Positions 38,847 to 47,660 of a stretch of 64,000 nt of DNA are shown here, piece by piece. Source of the DNA: Flavobacterium nackdongense (GTDB taxonomy: Bacteria; Bacteroidota; Bacteroidia; Flavobacteriales; Flavobacteriaceae). Both the position numbers and the translations under genes were made by a program. The notes beneath the pieces were generated by a model that was not told where the DNA came from, searched no databases, and was given only the letters and a program-made list of their open reading frames with translations. How positions within the stretch are numbered: position 1 is the first letter of the stretch; every line of letters begins with the position of its first letter. The stretch spans positions 3,100,001 to 3,164,000 of the forward strand of contig NZ_CP037933.1 of assembly GCF_004355225.1 (NCBI RefSeq), given 5' to 3'.

Positions 38847-39971
38847 ATGAAACACAAATTATTATTAGATAAAATACATTCCAGAATAGAAGATTACAAT
38901 AGATACTTCTATAGTTCTGAAAACGATGTTATCTTTCGTTTTGAGCAGAAATTCTTTGTTACAAAACTGCTTTCTATCGTTACCATTCCAGATTTAAAAA
39001 TCCTATTTAAGGTACATTTAAGTTATATTGAAAAAGTGATTAACGAACCGAACTACACCAGTTTTTTAATTCCAAAAAAAAACGGTGGTAATCGTTTAAT
39101 TCAATCGCCAGAATCCGATTTAAAGAAGATTCAGATGAAGTTGAATTTTTACTTGCAACAGTATTACCATTGGATACGACCTGATGGAATATATGGCTTT
39201 GTAATTAATCCCAATAAGAAAGAGAAAATTTGCAACATTGTAGAAAATGCAAAAGTCCATACCAATCAAAAATATGTGTTAAATCTTGATTTGAAAGATT
39301 TTTTTCCTTCCATAAAAGCATACAGAGTAAAAGAATTATTTTTATCGGAATATTTTAAATTTAGCGACTGCGTAGCAACTGCTTTAGCTTTACTGACTAC
39401 CTACGAAGGAAAATTGCCAATAGGAGCGCCAACATCCCCAGTACTCTCTAATTTTATTTGTTTGGAATTAGACGCTGATTTAGTTGCTTTCTGCAATAAA
39501 AATCAAATCAATTTTAGTCGATACGCTGATGATTTGACCTTTTCATCCAATAATGAAATCACTGATGAAACCATCAATATCATATCAGAAATCATAAAAA
39601 AAAATCAATTTTCAATAAACCCTAAAAAGACCCGTCTTAAATCTTCTAATAGAAAACAAACTGTTACGGGATTGGTGGTTAACAAAAAAGTAAATGTTGA
39701 CCGCAAGACAATTAAGATGGTCAGAGCTATGCTTTATGATGCTTCAAATAATGGAATAACAATTGCTGCAATAAAGCATTTAAAATTAGATAGAAATGCA
39801 AATGTTGTAGATGTATCTTATTTTTTGAATCGTCTTGATGGATATATTAATTTTATAAGCCAAGTAAAAGGGGATGATGATTTATTGGTATTGAAATTCA
39901 AAAGTGAATTCAAAAATTTAGCAAAAATGAAAACTAAACATATAAAATCCAATTCATATAACAATTCTTAG
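38847..39971 (+). CDS. Retron reverse transcriptase
   Basis: 374 residues with diagnostic retron features: NAKVH (the NAXXH motif) at 134-138, NLDLKDFF at 146-153, PIGAPTSPVLSN at 191-202, the catalytic YADD at 226-229, and VTGL (the VTG motif) at 273-276. It should copy the adjacent ncRNA into an RNA-linked msDNA. Retrons are anti-phage systems that need an effector; no standard effector (for example a 2TM, PtuAB or nucleosidase protein) is recognised beside it, so the DnaB-like ATPase is the main candidate partner. Confidence 0.93.
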   Translation: MKHKLLLDKIHSRIEDYNRYFYSSENDVIFRFEQKFFVTKLLSIVTIPDLKILFKVHLSYIEKVINEPNYTSFLIPKKNGGNRLIQSPESDLKKIQMKLNFYLQQYYHWIRPDGIYGFVINPNKKEKICNIVENAKVHTNQKYVLNLDLKDFFPSIKAYRVKELFLSEYFKFSDCVATALALLTTYEGKLPIGAPTSPVLSNFICLELDADLVAFCNKNQINFSRYADDLTFSSNNEITDETINIISEIIKKNQFSINPKKTRLKSSNRKQTVTGLVVNKKVNVDRKTIKMVRAMLYDASNNGITIAAIKHLKLDRNANVVDVSYFLNRLDGYINFISQVKGDDDLLVLKFKSEFKNLAKMKTKHIKSNSYNNS

Positions 39972-40007
39972 TTTTCGAAATCTTAGATTAGAATACTACA
40001 CTTTACA

Positions 40008-40042
40008 GGCTAAGCTTTTTAATTAAAGTTGAGCCTTTTTTT
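40008..40042 (+). terminator. Terminator of the retron unit
   Basis: GGCTAAGCTTT (40008-40018) pairs with AAAGTTGAGCC (40025-40035) with one wobble and one mismatch, followed by a T-run. Confidence 0.65.
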
Positions 40043-40110
40043 ATTTTTTGAAATTTTTTGAAATTTTTTTGAAAAATTATCGTGTACGTACTTTAAGCTA
40101 ACAAACACAG

Positions 40111-40160
40111 CCCACCCTTTTGTAGAATTGGGTAATAGCCCCGCATCGTTTGAATGTGGG
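40111..40160 (+). other. Structured leader before a small gene
   Basis: Nested short stems CCCAC/GTGGG (40111-40115 and 40156-40160) and ACCC/GGGT (40114-40117 and 40130-40133; the two stems share bases, so they are alternatives) lie 42 nt before the ATG at 40202. Possibly a regulatory mRNA structure. Weak evidence. Confidence 0.25.
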
Positions 40161-40201
40161 AATTCTCAAAAATGTATAATAATCTTTAAATTTTAAAAAC
40201 T

Positions 40202-40546
40202 ATGGTTACAATTATCGATTTTAAAACATTCACTAAAGACAATGGTGAAAATTTCTACGGACTAGTAGTTCAAGGTGGTATTGAAGCAACAAGAAGCCTT
40301 CAATCTGGAAAAATGTACTTTACTGCAAAAACTGCAACAGTACCAACAACATTTAACGAAACAACTTGCAAAAGTTTAATCGGAACTACACTTGATGGAA
40401 GTGTTAAGAAAGTAGAGTGTGACTCCTACGATTACACAGTTAAGGATACTGGTGAAATCATTCAGCTTTCACACCGTTACGAGTACATTACTAATGAGGA
40501 AGAGATTCTCCACAAAAATCTGATTCCAGAAGAAGTGGTGGCATAA
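40202..40546 (+). CDS. Small protein of unknown function in the replication module
   Basis: 114 residues, probably beta-rich (MVTIIDFKTFTKDNGENFYGLVVQGG start) with a short acidic tail (IPEEVVA). It precedes the RecA-like ATPase and has its own terminator. An OB-fold or DNA-binding role is possible but no motif proves it. Confidence 0.5.
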   Translation: MVTIIDFKTFTKDNGENFYGLVVQGGIEATRSLQSGKMYFTAKTATVPTTFNETTCKSLIGTTLDGSVKKVECDSYDYTVKDTGEIIQLSHRYEYITNEEEILHKNLIPEEVVA

Positions 40547-40564
40547 GCAGATTCACATAAAAAC

Positions 40565-40600
40565 AAAAAGGGAATCCAAATCAATGGAATCCCTTTTTTT
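40565..40600 (+). terminator. Terminator after the small gene
   Basis: AAAAAGGGAATCC (40565-40577) pairs with GGAATCCCTTTTT (40586-40598) with one internal mismatch, ending in a T-run. Confidence 0.7.
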
Positions 40601-40663
40601 ATGCCACGAACTTAAATGATCCCAATTAATCTAAAAAAAATATAAATCAAATACATCATAATT

Positions 40664-41557
40664 ATGAAACTACAACAAGCAAAACGACATCAAGTAAAAT
40701 TACGAATTGGACTTTCAGGTCCGAGTGGATTTGGTAAAAGTTTTTCCGCATTATTATTAGCCTATGGAATGACCAACGACTGGAAGAAAATAGCCTTAAT
40801 TGACACTGAAAACAATAGTGCAAGCCTATACTCACATTTAGGAAATTTCAATGTGTTATCATTAGATGAACCTTTTACTCCTGAACGCTACATTAAAGCT
40901 ATTCAATTATGCGAACAAGCTGATATGTCTGTAATTATTATAGATTCTATCAGCCACGAATGGCAAAGCAAGGGCGGATGCCTTGAAATCCACGAACAAT
41001 TGGGGGGCAGGTTCCAGGACTGGGCAAAAGTAACTCCAAGACACAATGCTTTTTTAGATGCTATCATTCTTTCAAAATGCCACGTCATTACCACAAGCAG
41101 AAGAAAGGTAGATTATAGCATTGACAAGGGTTCCGATGGCAAAACTAAAGTGAGTAAACTCGGAATGAAAGAGATTACTAGAGAAGGATTCGAGTATGAA
41201 CTTACAGTAAACTTTGAATTTTTGAACGATAATCATCTCGTATCAGCTTCCAAAGACAGAACAGGGCTATTTGCTGGAAAACCTGAGTTTATTATCAATT
41301 CTTCAACAGGTAAAAAGTTAATAGATTGGTGTAATGAAGGAATTTCTATCGAGCAAATTAAAAACGAAATCAATTCCTGTACAACTGAGGAGAGTTTAAA
41401 ATTAATATATGCTCAATACCCACATTTGAGTAAAGAACTTTATCCAATAGTTGTGGCACGAAAAGAAGAATTAGACAACTTATCAAGCCAAGTAATCCCC
41501 AACGAGCAAATTATTCAACAACCTAATCCGCAAGAAAATGAATTTAGTATTAAATAA
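40664..41557 (+). CDS. RecA-fold (AAA_24-like) ATPase
   Basis: 297 residues. Walker A GPSGFGKS is at 19-26 and a Walker B-like strand SVIIIDSIS at 89-97. A similar ATPase is often found in phage and plasmid recombination modules, for example Sak4-type single-strand annealing ATPases. Its 3' end overlaps the next gene by 20 nt, so the two are translationally coupled. A role in element replication or recombination is inferred. Confidence 0.75.
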   Translation: MKLQQAKRHQVKLRIGLSGPSGFGKSFSALLLAYGMTNDWKKIALIDTENNSASLYSHLGNFNVLSLDEPFTPERYIKAIQLCEQADMSVIIIDSISHEWQSKGGCLEIHEQLGGRFQDWAKVTPRHNAFLDAIILSKCHVITTSRRKVDYSIDKGSDGKTKVSKLGMKEITREGFEYELTVNFEFLNDNHLVSASKDRTGLFAGKPEFIINSSTGKKLIDWCNEGISIEQIKNEINSCTTEESLKLIYAQYPHLSKELYPIVVARKEELDNLSSQVIPNEQIIQQPNPQENEFSIK

Positions 41558-42515
41558 CCAAGAGCATCAAATTATTGATGAAACGGAAGTAATTGTATTT
41601 CCAAAACGAAACTTCATTGAAGCCAATACTATTTGCGTGGATATGGAACACCTTAAAAATGATTGTACAATTCCAGTGTTTGCCAAGGATAATGAATGCA
41701 CTATTTCACACTACGAATTTATCAACAGTACCAAAGAAGTTGTAGAAGATATTTTGGATTACAAAGGGGTTTTAAAGCCCGATATTAGAGTATCTCACGT
41801 TATCAAAGGTAGAGTTCCAACAGCCATTGGTAAGCCAGCAAAAGAACTTCTAGATGAGGAAAAAACTATCTATTATGAACGTTGTGCCTTTGTTATTGAA
41901 GTTCCAGAAATCAGTGAAATAATTAATGGTAACAAACTAAACTTAACCATCGGCGGAGTTAGGAGTTACAATCAAGAGAATCTTTTTAGTAAAAAATCTA
42001 TGGAGAAATTCAAAGTGTTTGTAGGTTTCCAGAATACTGTTTGTACAAATTTGTGCATCTCAACGGATGGCTTAAAAGAAGATGTAAGGATTAGTTCAGT
42101 TTCAGAATTAAAGGCAAAAGTGTACGAGTTAATAAATAACTACAAGAAAAAGGAGCATCTAAATAATCTCGAAAAAATGAATGAATTGTGCTTAACAGAA
42201 GCTCAATTTTGTCATTTAGTTGGAAAGATGAAGTTGTATTCTCATCTGGAAAAAGAGGAAAAACAAAACTTATTCCCATTAGCAGTAAATGATTCACAAC
42301 TAAACATAGTGCTAAGAGATTACAATGTAGATCCACATTTCAGCAAATCAGAAAATAAGACAATCAATTTCTGGAAGTTGTACAATTTGCTAACAGAAGC
42401 CAATAAAAGCACCTATATAGATAGCAACTTAGAACGGAACGTTAATGCGTATGCTTTTGTAAATCACCTAGCCAAAAGCATCGAAAATCAATCTCACAAT
42501 TGGTTTCTACATTAA
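41538..42515 (+). CDS. DUF3871-like protein
   Basis: 325 residues. The length, the N-terminal NFIEANTICVDMEHLKNDCTIPVFAKDNE, GGVRSYNQENLFSKKS and the C-terminal FWKLYNLLTEANKSTYIDSNLERNVNAYAFV recall the Bacteroidota DUF3871 family found in mobile elements next to an AAA ATPase. Function is unknown. The start overlaps the preceding ATPase gene. Confidence 0.65.
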   Translation: MNLVLNNQEHQIIDETEVIVFPKRNFIEANTICVDMEHLKNDCTIPVFAKDNECTISHYEFINSTKEVVEDILDYKGVLKPDIRVSHVIKGRVPTAIGKPAKELLDEEKTIYYERCAFVIEVPEISEIINGNKLNLTIGGVRSYNQENLFSKKSMEKFKVFVGFQNTVCTNLCISTDGLKEDVRISSVSELKAKVYELINNYKKKEHLNNLEKMNELCLTEAQFCHLVGKMKLYSHLEKEEKQNLFPLAVNDSQLNIVLRDYNVDPHFSKSENKTINFWKLYNLLTEANKSTYIDSNLERNVNAYAFVNHLAKSIENQSHNWFLH

Positions 42516-42572
42516 ATAATATAGCTAACAAGTACTTTATGTAGTCGCTTAGTTATTCCTAAATTATTAATT

Positions 42573-42821
42573 ATGTCTGACCAAGAATTGGCGGAATTGC
42601 TGAAACATAGCAATCCAAAAGAAATCTATGTTGTCACTTGGAACAACCGTTTATTGCGGTTAAAATGCCCTTTCAGAGTTGAAGTTATAACTAATGTTGG
42701 CTTACTGCTGAAAGGAGAAATTGTTTTAGTTACTGAAATTAGGGTAACAAGGGAGATTAAAACAGTATACATAATAGAGATGAACGCCTATTATTACTAT
42801 CACTTTGATATTCTTATATAA
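42573..42821 (+). CDS. Small protein of unknown function
   Basis: 82 residues starting MSDQELAELLKHSNPKEIYVVTW, with a beta-rich body. No family is recognised. It is the last gene before a 0.5-kb gap with palindromes. Confidence 0.45.
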   Translation: MSDQELAELLKHSNPKEIYVVTWNNRLLRLKCPFRVEVITNVGLLLKGEIVLVTEIRVTREIKTVYIIEMNAYYYYHFDILI

Positions 42822-42904
42822 AATAGCTAACAGGAGTTTATATTGTATTTTGTAGCAATTACTTTTGAGACCGTTTCTCCTTCATAAAAAAACTACTGAA
42901 AACG

Positions 42905-43189
42905 TTAATCTAGATTAAAGCGATTTTCTGTGGATGCTAAATTCTTATTTTATAGTATCCATAGGACTTTGTTTTATTATCATCTAAAAATATTATAATA
43001 TATAATCAAAACATATTAGAAAATACGTAAGAAAAAATTTGCTTTTTAGAAAAATATATATTATCTTTATGTTCAATTCTTCAGTAACCCGATCTGGGTT
43101 TCTATTAAAACTTCACCAACTAATTTTATCTTTTTGTTGAATCATTCAGCATCTAAATTTTTGTTTAACTCAAAATCATATGCATATGA
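42905..43189. other. Palindrome-rich gap, candidate origin or regulatory region
   Basis: The gap 42822-43360 holds no gene but has two perfect 14-bp palindromes, TTAATCTAGATTAA (42905-42918) and TCATATGCATATGA (43176-43189). It also has hairpins GGATGCTA/TAGTATCC (42932-42960) and AACCC/GGGTT (43086-43100). It directly precedes the VapE-like replication ATPase, which makes an origin possible. Confidence 0.35.
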
Positions 43190-43360
43190 CATAGCGCAAT
43201 TAACCAAATAATTTCATTCAATTGGACTAAAAATCAATAATTGAAGCTCAATGCTTTTCAAATACGTTTGATAAGTAAAGTACGGTAGAACTCTCGACCA
43301 AATGAAAGACGGATTATGATAAAGAGGAGAGATTTTAAGAAAAGAATAATATTAAAAATA

Positions 43361-44479
43361 ATGATAATAATAGAGAAATATCTCAACAATAAATATACGT
43401 TTCAATATAACGTATTAACCAATAGAACTTTTATAAAAGCTAAAAAAGATAAGGATTTTAAACTTCTAGATGGTTATAAAATTAATTCTATAAAACGTGA
43501 ATTAAACAATAATAAATATCCTTGTTCTCAATCGGACATAAAATCCCTTTTAGAGTCGGATTACGTACCAAAATTCAATCCGTTTGTAGATTACTTCGAA
43601 AAACTTCCTAAATGGAATAGAAAAACAGATTATATTCAACAATTAATTGATACCGTTAAAACAACAAATCAAGAAGATTTTGCGTGGGCATTTAAAAAAT
43701 GGCTAGTTGCAATGGTTGCCTGTGCTATCGAAGATGATATTACAAACCAAGCAATTTTAATTTTCACTGGAGGTCAAGGTATTGGAAAAACTACTTGGAT
43801 GGGCAAATTAGTTCCTGACACATTAAAGGATTATTTCTTTAGTGGCACAATTCAACCCAATAATAAAGATAACAATTTATTGCTTTCTGAACGCCTACTA
43901 ATTAACCTTGATGAATTGGCTTCCTTTAATAAAAAACAAATTGAACTGTTTAAAGAAATGATTACAAAAGGCATAGTCTCAGAAAGAAGAGCTTATGGCC
44001 ATTATACTGAAAACTATATTAGAAGAGCTTCTTTTGTTGGCAGTTCTAATCACAATGAAATATTAATGGATGTTACAGGAAATAGAAGATTCCTTTGTTT
44101 TGAAGCAAAAACAATCGAATTAGATCATACACTAAATATGGATTTAGTTTATAGTCAAGTAATGCACATTTTAAAGGAGGAAAATTTTAAATATTTTTTT
44201 GATTTAGAAGACATTGCCAGATTAGAAGAAAACAATAAAATGTTCAAACAATCTTGCGAAGAAGAAGAGTGGATTGAGGATTTATTTGATATTGTATCTA
44301 ATAGCGATGCAAATATCTTATACTATAGCGCTAGTGAAATAATTGAATATATCAAAAAAAAGAAAAATTTTTACCAAAAAATTAGTCCAATCGATATTGG
44401 TAAAATTATGACTTCCAAAGGATTTGAAAGAAAAAAAATTAAAGGAAGCTGGAAGTATATAGTAAGATTAAAACAATAA
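43361..44479 (+). CDS. VapE-like replication ATPase/helicase
   Basis: About 372 residues from the ATG at 43361 (start MIIIEKYLNNKYTF); an earlier ATG at 43316 adds a basic leader and is less likely. The P-loop motif GGQGIGKTTW is followed by LLINLDELASFNKKQIELFKEMIT and SFVGSSNHNEIL, typical of virulence-associated E/phage superfamily 3-like helicases. Such proteins are common replication initiators or helicases in satellites and integrative elements. It lies after the palindrome gap. Confidence 0.82.
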   Translation: MIIIEKYLNNKYTFQYNVLTNRTFIKAKKDKDFKLLDGYKINSIKRELNNNKYPCSQSDIKSLLESDYVPKFNPFVDYFEKLPKWNRKTDYIQQLIDTVKTTNQEDFAWAFKKWLVAMVACAIEDDITNQAILIFTGGQGIGKTTWMGKLVPDTLKDYFFSGTIQPNNKDNNLLLSERLLINLDELASFNKKQIELFKEMITKGIVSERRAYGHYTENYIRRASFVGSSNHNEILMDVTGNRRFLCFEAKTIELDHTLNMDLVYSQVMHILKEENFKYFFDLEDIARLEENNKMFKQSCEEEEWIEDLFDIVSNSDANILYYSASEIIEYIKKKKNFYQKISPIDIGKIMTSKGFERKKIKGSWKYIVRLKQ

Positions 44480-44617
44480 TAGGAGGGTAAGAAGGTAAGG
44501 AGGGTAGGTACTTTTCAAGACTTCATATAATACACTATTATATTTTATAATTTTAAAAATATGTTTTTCAGTAAAATTGCTTACCCTACCTGCCCTTATT
44601 TAATAAATTTTTATAAT

Positions 44618-45271
44618 ATGGAAAATAAAGCAGGAATAATATATAAGGTAATTAATAATGAAACCAACGAGGTTTATATTGGCGCAACAACTCAAACAAT
44701 TGAGAATAGAAAAAAAGATCATATTCAAAAATCAAATACAGGGACTAATCGTAAATTTTATAATGCCATTAGCACATATGGACACGATTCCTTTAATTGG
44801 GTTCAAATTGATTCAGCAACTTCTTTAGATGAACTCGCTCAAAAAGAAATTAAATATATTTTAGAAAATGATTCACTTAAGAACGGTTACAATTCTGATA
44901 AAGGTGGTGGTATAAAGAAAACTGTTTATCAATACAATTTAGATGGTACTCCAGTTAATTCATTTGAAGACTTAACTTCAGCAGCAATTTCGATAAATAC
45001 AACTAAAAAAGGTATAAGCAAAGCCTGTTGGAACGTAAATCATACTTTGGGCGGTTATTTATGGTCTTATGAACAAATGGAAAGATTTATTCCTGAGTCC
45101 GATAACAGAAAAAAAGTGGTTATTCAATACAACTTAAATGGTAATTTGTTTGCTCAATTCATTTCAGTTGCAGAAGCATCAAGGGAAACAGGTATTTCAA
45201 AATCCAGTATCGCTAAATGTTGTCGTAGAGAAAGAAAACAAGCAGGGGGATTTCTATGGAAATATTCCTAA
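44618..45271 (+). CDS. GIY-YIG homing-type endonuclease with two NUMOD1 motifs
   Basis: 217 residues from the ATG at 44618. The GIY-YIG core (GIIYKVINNETNEVYIGATTQ) is followed by two NUMOD1-type DNA-binding repeats (VYQYNLDGTPVNSFEDLTSAA... and VIQYNLNGNLFAQFISVAEAS...). Free-standing homing nucleases like this spread by cutting alleles lacking them. An inverted repeat (44483-44590) spans the region before the gene. A longer reading from 44561 is unlikely. Confidence 0.85.
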   Translation: MENKAGIIYKVINNETNEVYIGATTQTIENRKKDHIQKSNTGTNRKFYNAISTYGHDSFNWVQIDSATSLDELAQKEIKYILENDSLKNGYNSDKGGGIKKTVYQYNLDGTPVNSFEDLTSAAISINTTKKGISKACWNVNHTLGGYLWSYEQMERFIPESDNRKKVVIQYNLNGNLFAQFISVAEASRETGISKSSIAKCCRRERKQAGGFLWKYS

Positions 45272-45276
45272 AAATT

Positions 45277-45298
45277 AAGACGGTCTAAAAGCCGTCTT
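45277..45298 (+). terminator. Terminator after the homing nuclease
   Basis: AAGACGG (45277-45283) pairs with CCGTCTT (45292-45298), followed by a T-run. Confidence 0.7.
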
Positions 45299-45329
45299 TT
45301 TTGTTTAAAAATATTAAATAAATTTAAAA

Positions 45330-46280
45330 TTATTTAGTTTTTGAATTTTTTAATATTATTTCGGAAATTGAAGATTTACTAATGTTAAATTCTGTTTCCT
45401 TTAAGAGTTCTGCTATTTTTCGAACTGTGTTTCCTTCTGATGACAACCTTAAAACCTCACTGACCAATGGTGGATTATTTGTTTTTGAATTTTGATTTTT
45501 ATCTGATTTTTTACCTGTATTATTAAAAATCCTATCGTCATCCATCTCCAATACAATACTCTTCTCTTTAAATTTACTTTCCAGAAAGTTGGCTTTTAAT
45601 ACCCATAAATCTTTTAATTTATTATTGTATTTATTAGGTCTTAATTCAAGTACAGCTCTCATTTTTGCTTCAAAGGCTTGACTACCTATAATGCTATCTT
45701 TACTAGGAGCATACTTCATAGTGCTTTTTCCGATATGATGTAAAAAAAGAATCAAACAATTATGTGCTTTAGCTAATTTATCATAATCATTTAGAAATTG
45801 CCTCACCTGAATATTAGAATTTAATTCTTTAGTAAACACATCTGTAAAGGCATCAATAACTATTAGGTCTACAGGTTCTTTTTCTAATTTTAATTTTAAA
45901 TTATTTAGTAAATTTTCTGTTTCAAATAGAAATTCTAAATTCTTCAATAAACTTTTATCTAGAGCATCATTTTCATAATGAAAACGATTTACTTGTCTTC
46001 TTATGTTATAACTTACTGAGCTAGGATCATCTTCAGTACTGATGTAAAGCACCTTATTTGTTGTGCCTTCAATTCTAAAACCTAAAAAGGTATCTTGTTT
46101 TAATGCAATCGCTAAACTGAATTGCCTGAGAAATGTAGATTTGCCAGAATCTGAAGTTCCAACTAAGGATGCCAAACCCACTTTTTGTAGAAACGGATGT
46201 AACAGCTTTGGAATTGCTTCTGTTTCTGTATCGTATAATTCTAATGCGCTTTTAAAGTTTGATTTTAATGCATCAATCAT
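45330..46280 (-). CDS. RepA-like hexameric helicase/ATPase
   Basis: 316 residues, AAA_25 type. Walker A GTSDSGKST is at 41-49, Walker B LIVIDAF at 139-145, and LFLHHIGKST follows. The C-terminus (VSEVLRLSSEGNTVRKIAELLKETEFNISKSSI) looks like a HTH. Related to plasmid RSF1010 RepA-type and phage replication ATPases. Read leftward, just after the ApeA-like gene, with a TATATTTG -7 box (46297-46304 on the plus strand) 16 nt upstream. Confidence 0.78.
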   Translation of the reverse strand: MIDALKSNFKSALELYDTETEAIPKLLHPFLQKVGLASLVGTSDSGKSTFLRQFSLAIALKQDTFLGFRIEGTTNKVLYISTEDDPSSVSYNIRRQVNRFHYENDALDKSLLKNLEFLFETENLLNNLKLKLEKEPVDLIVIDAFTDVFTKELNSNIQVRQFLNDYDKLAKAHNCLILFLHHIGKSTMKYAPSKDSIIGSQAFEAKMRAVLELRPNKYNNKLKDLWVLKANFLESKFKEKSIVLEMDDDRIFNNTGKKSDKNQNSKTNNPPLVSEVLRLSSEGNTVRKIAELLKETEFNISKSSISEIILKNSKTK

Positions 46281-46290
46281 AAACTATAAT

Positions 46291-46327
46291 TTTGTCCAAA
46301 TATATTGAATATATTACGGACAGGACA
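46291..46327 (-). promoter_or_regulatory. Shared 37-bp dyad motif, copy 1, at the RepA-like promoter
   Basis: It starts TTTGTCC and ends GGACAGGACA, with an ATTGAAT core. On the minus strand it contains the -7 box TATATTTG for the RepA-like gene. A similar 37-bp segment is at 55828-55864. The TGTC/GACA arms make it an operator candidate. Confidence 0.5.
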
Positions 46328-46338
46328 GAAAATAATTT

Positions 46339-47592
46339 CTATTTATTCAACTTTTTTAGACCTGTTTGTAAACGATTATTAAATTGAAACATATTATCAA
46401 TTGTATGTCCTGAATTTATAAACATTTGTGATAGAATCAATGGATTAAAACCCAATTCTTTGAAAATACACAGTTTGGTTACTGTTTCAATATAAATGGA
46501 AGCGTAATACAATTCAAGTCCAGAAAAGGTTTCATCTTTTGGAGTTCGATGCGCTATATAGTTTCGTGAATCAACTACTTTTTTAATAAACTTGTAAAAT
46601 TCGATTCTTTCGGGTAGTACTAATAGAAATTCCTCTTTTAACTCTTTTAATCTAGGTTGAAAATAAAGCTCCTTGCCAGTTTGTCTATATCTTCTGTGAA
46701 AAATTTCTATTGAAAAACAACTGTTTAAAAAAGCAATATGATTGCTTATTCTAGTTTGAAAATACCTGTCTAATAATAAATCTATACTATCAGACAAATC
46801 AATATTTTTAAACCAAGCCTGCAATATCATATTTATATCAAGTGCTAAATCATCAAATTTTGGAAATTTAACAGCATCTATTCCCGAGTTTTTAAAATTA
46901 TATGTTTCCATAAAAAATTTCATCGAAATTAGTGAATCTAAATTTTCATACTTTATGTCTTTGTCAAAAAAAGTAAAAAAATCAGGGTTTTTATCATAAA
47001 CCCCTATGAAAGCTAAAAACTTTTTGAATTTTTTATATACTTCAAGAAATTCCCAAAGTGATAATTTACTGTTGGCTTTTATTTTTAAAGTAACAAAATC
47101 ATTTACTGCTAATCCTGTATCTCTTCCTAAACTTTGAGTAAGATAAAATCCAATTTCTAAATTAAACTTTTCAAAACTACCTAAATCAATAGGGTTGTGC
47201 TTGAATAGGGACAAATTATTTTCAAAAATATTTACTTCGTTGAAAATTCTTTTATTTAGCCACGTCCTTAGAGTGGGCATTATTATAGATAAACTTGAAA
47301 AAAATAAATCTTCTACATTATCGATTTGAATGCCACATATTATATATTTTACATTCAATTTCCCCTCAGATCCGCCAATACCAATTGAAGCCCCTCGAAC
47401 ATTACACTCTAATAACGAAACATATCCTAACCCTGTAAAAGCTCCTTTTATTAAATTGTACTTTTCTACACCTAGTAGGTTTATTGAAGCTTCTATCCAG
47501 AAATCATCTCCGTCCATAAATAGACGAACACCTTCTATTTTTTGAAAGTCATCATCATTGGGTAGAAATATGTGTCCGAAGTAGGATTGCAT
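46339..47592 (-). CDS. ApeA-like HEPN abortive-infection protein
   Basis: 417 residues. The N-terminal beta-rich part (about 1-120) resembles the ApeA N-terminal domain, and the C-terminal helical part is a HEPN RNase with the motif R343-NYIA-H348 (Rx4H). HEPN nucleases of this type cut tRNA or other RNA upon phage sensing and stop the cell. It is the downstream member of the leftward defence block. Confidence in HEPN is higher than in the ApeA label. Confidence 0.75.
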   Translation of the reverse strand: MQSYFGHIFLPNDDDFQKIEGVRLFMDGDDFWIEASINLLGVEKYNLIKGAFTGLGYVSLLECNVRGASIGIGGSEGKLNVKYIICGIQIDNVEDLFFSSLSIIMPTLRTWLNKRIFNEVNIFENNLSLFKHNPIDLGSFEKFNLEIGFYLTQSLGRDTGLAVNDFVTLKIKANSKLSLWEFLEVYKKFKKFLAFIGVYDKNPDFFTFFDKDIKYENLDSLISMKFFMETYNFKNSGIDAVKFPKFDDLALDINMILQAWFKNIDLSDSIDLLLDRYFQTRISNHIAFLNSCFSIEIFHRRYRQTGKELYFQPRLKELKEEFLLVLPERIEFYKFIKKVVDSRNYIAHRTPKDETFSGLELYYASIYIETVTKLCIFKELGFNPLILSQMFINSGHTIDNMFQFNNRLQTGLKKLNK

Positions 47593-47660
47593 AATAGCTA
47601 CTATGTTCTAAAATTAAATAATCATTTCAATGTCAACAATTCAAAAAAGAGCAATGTTTT

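Noticed and set aside
40040..40075. Poly-T repeat (TTTTTTGAAA-like) after the retron
   Set aside because: Low-complexity A/T tract following the terminator; no periodic or CRISPR-like structure.
43316..43360. Earlier start for the VapE-like gene
   Set aside because: The extra 15 residues are basic and unlike the family; the ATG at 43361 gives a better start.
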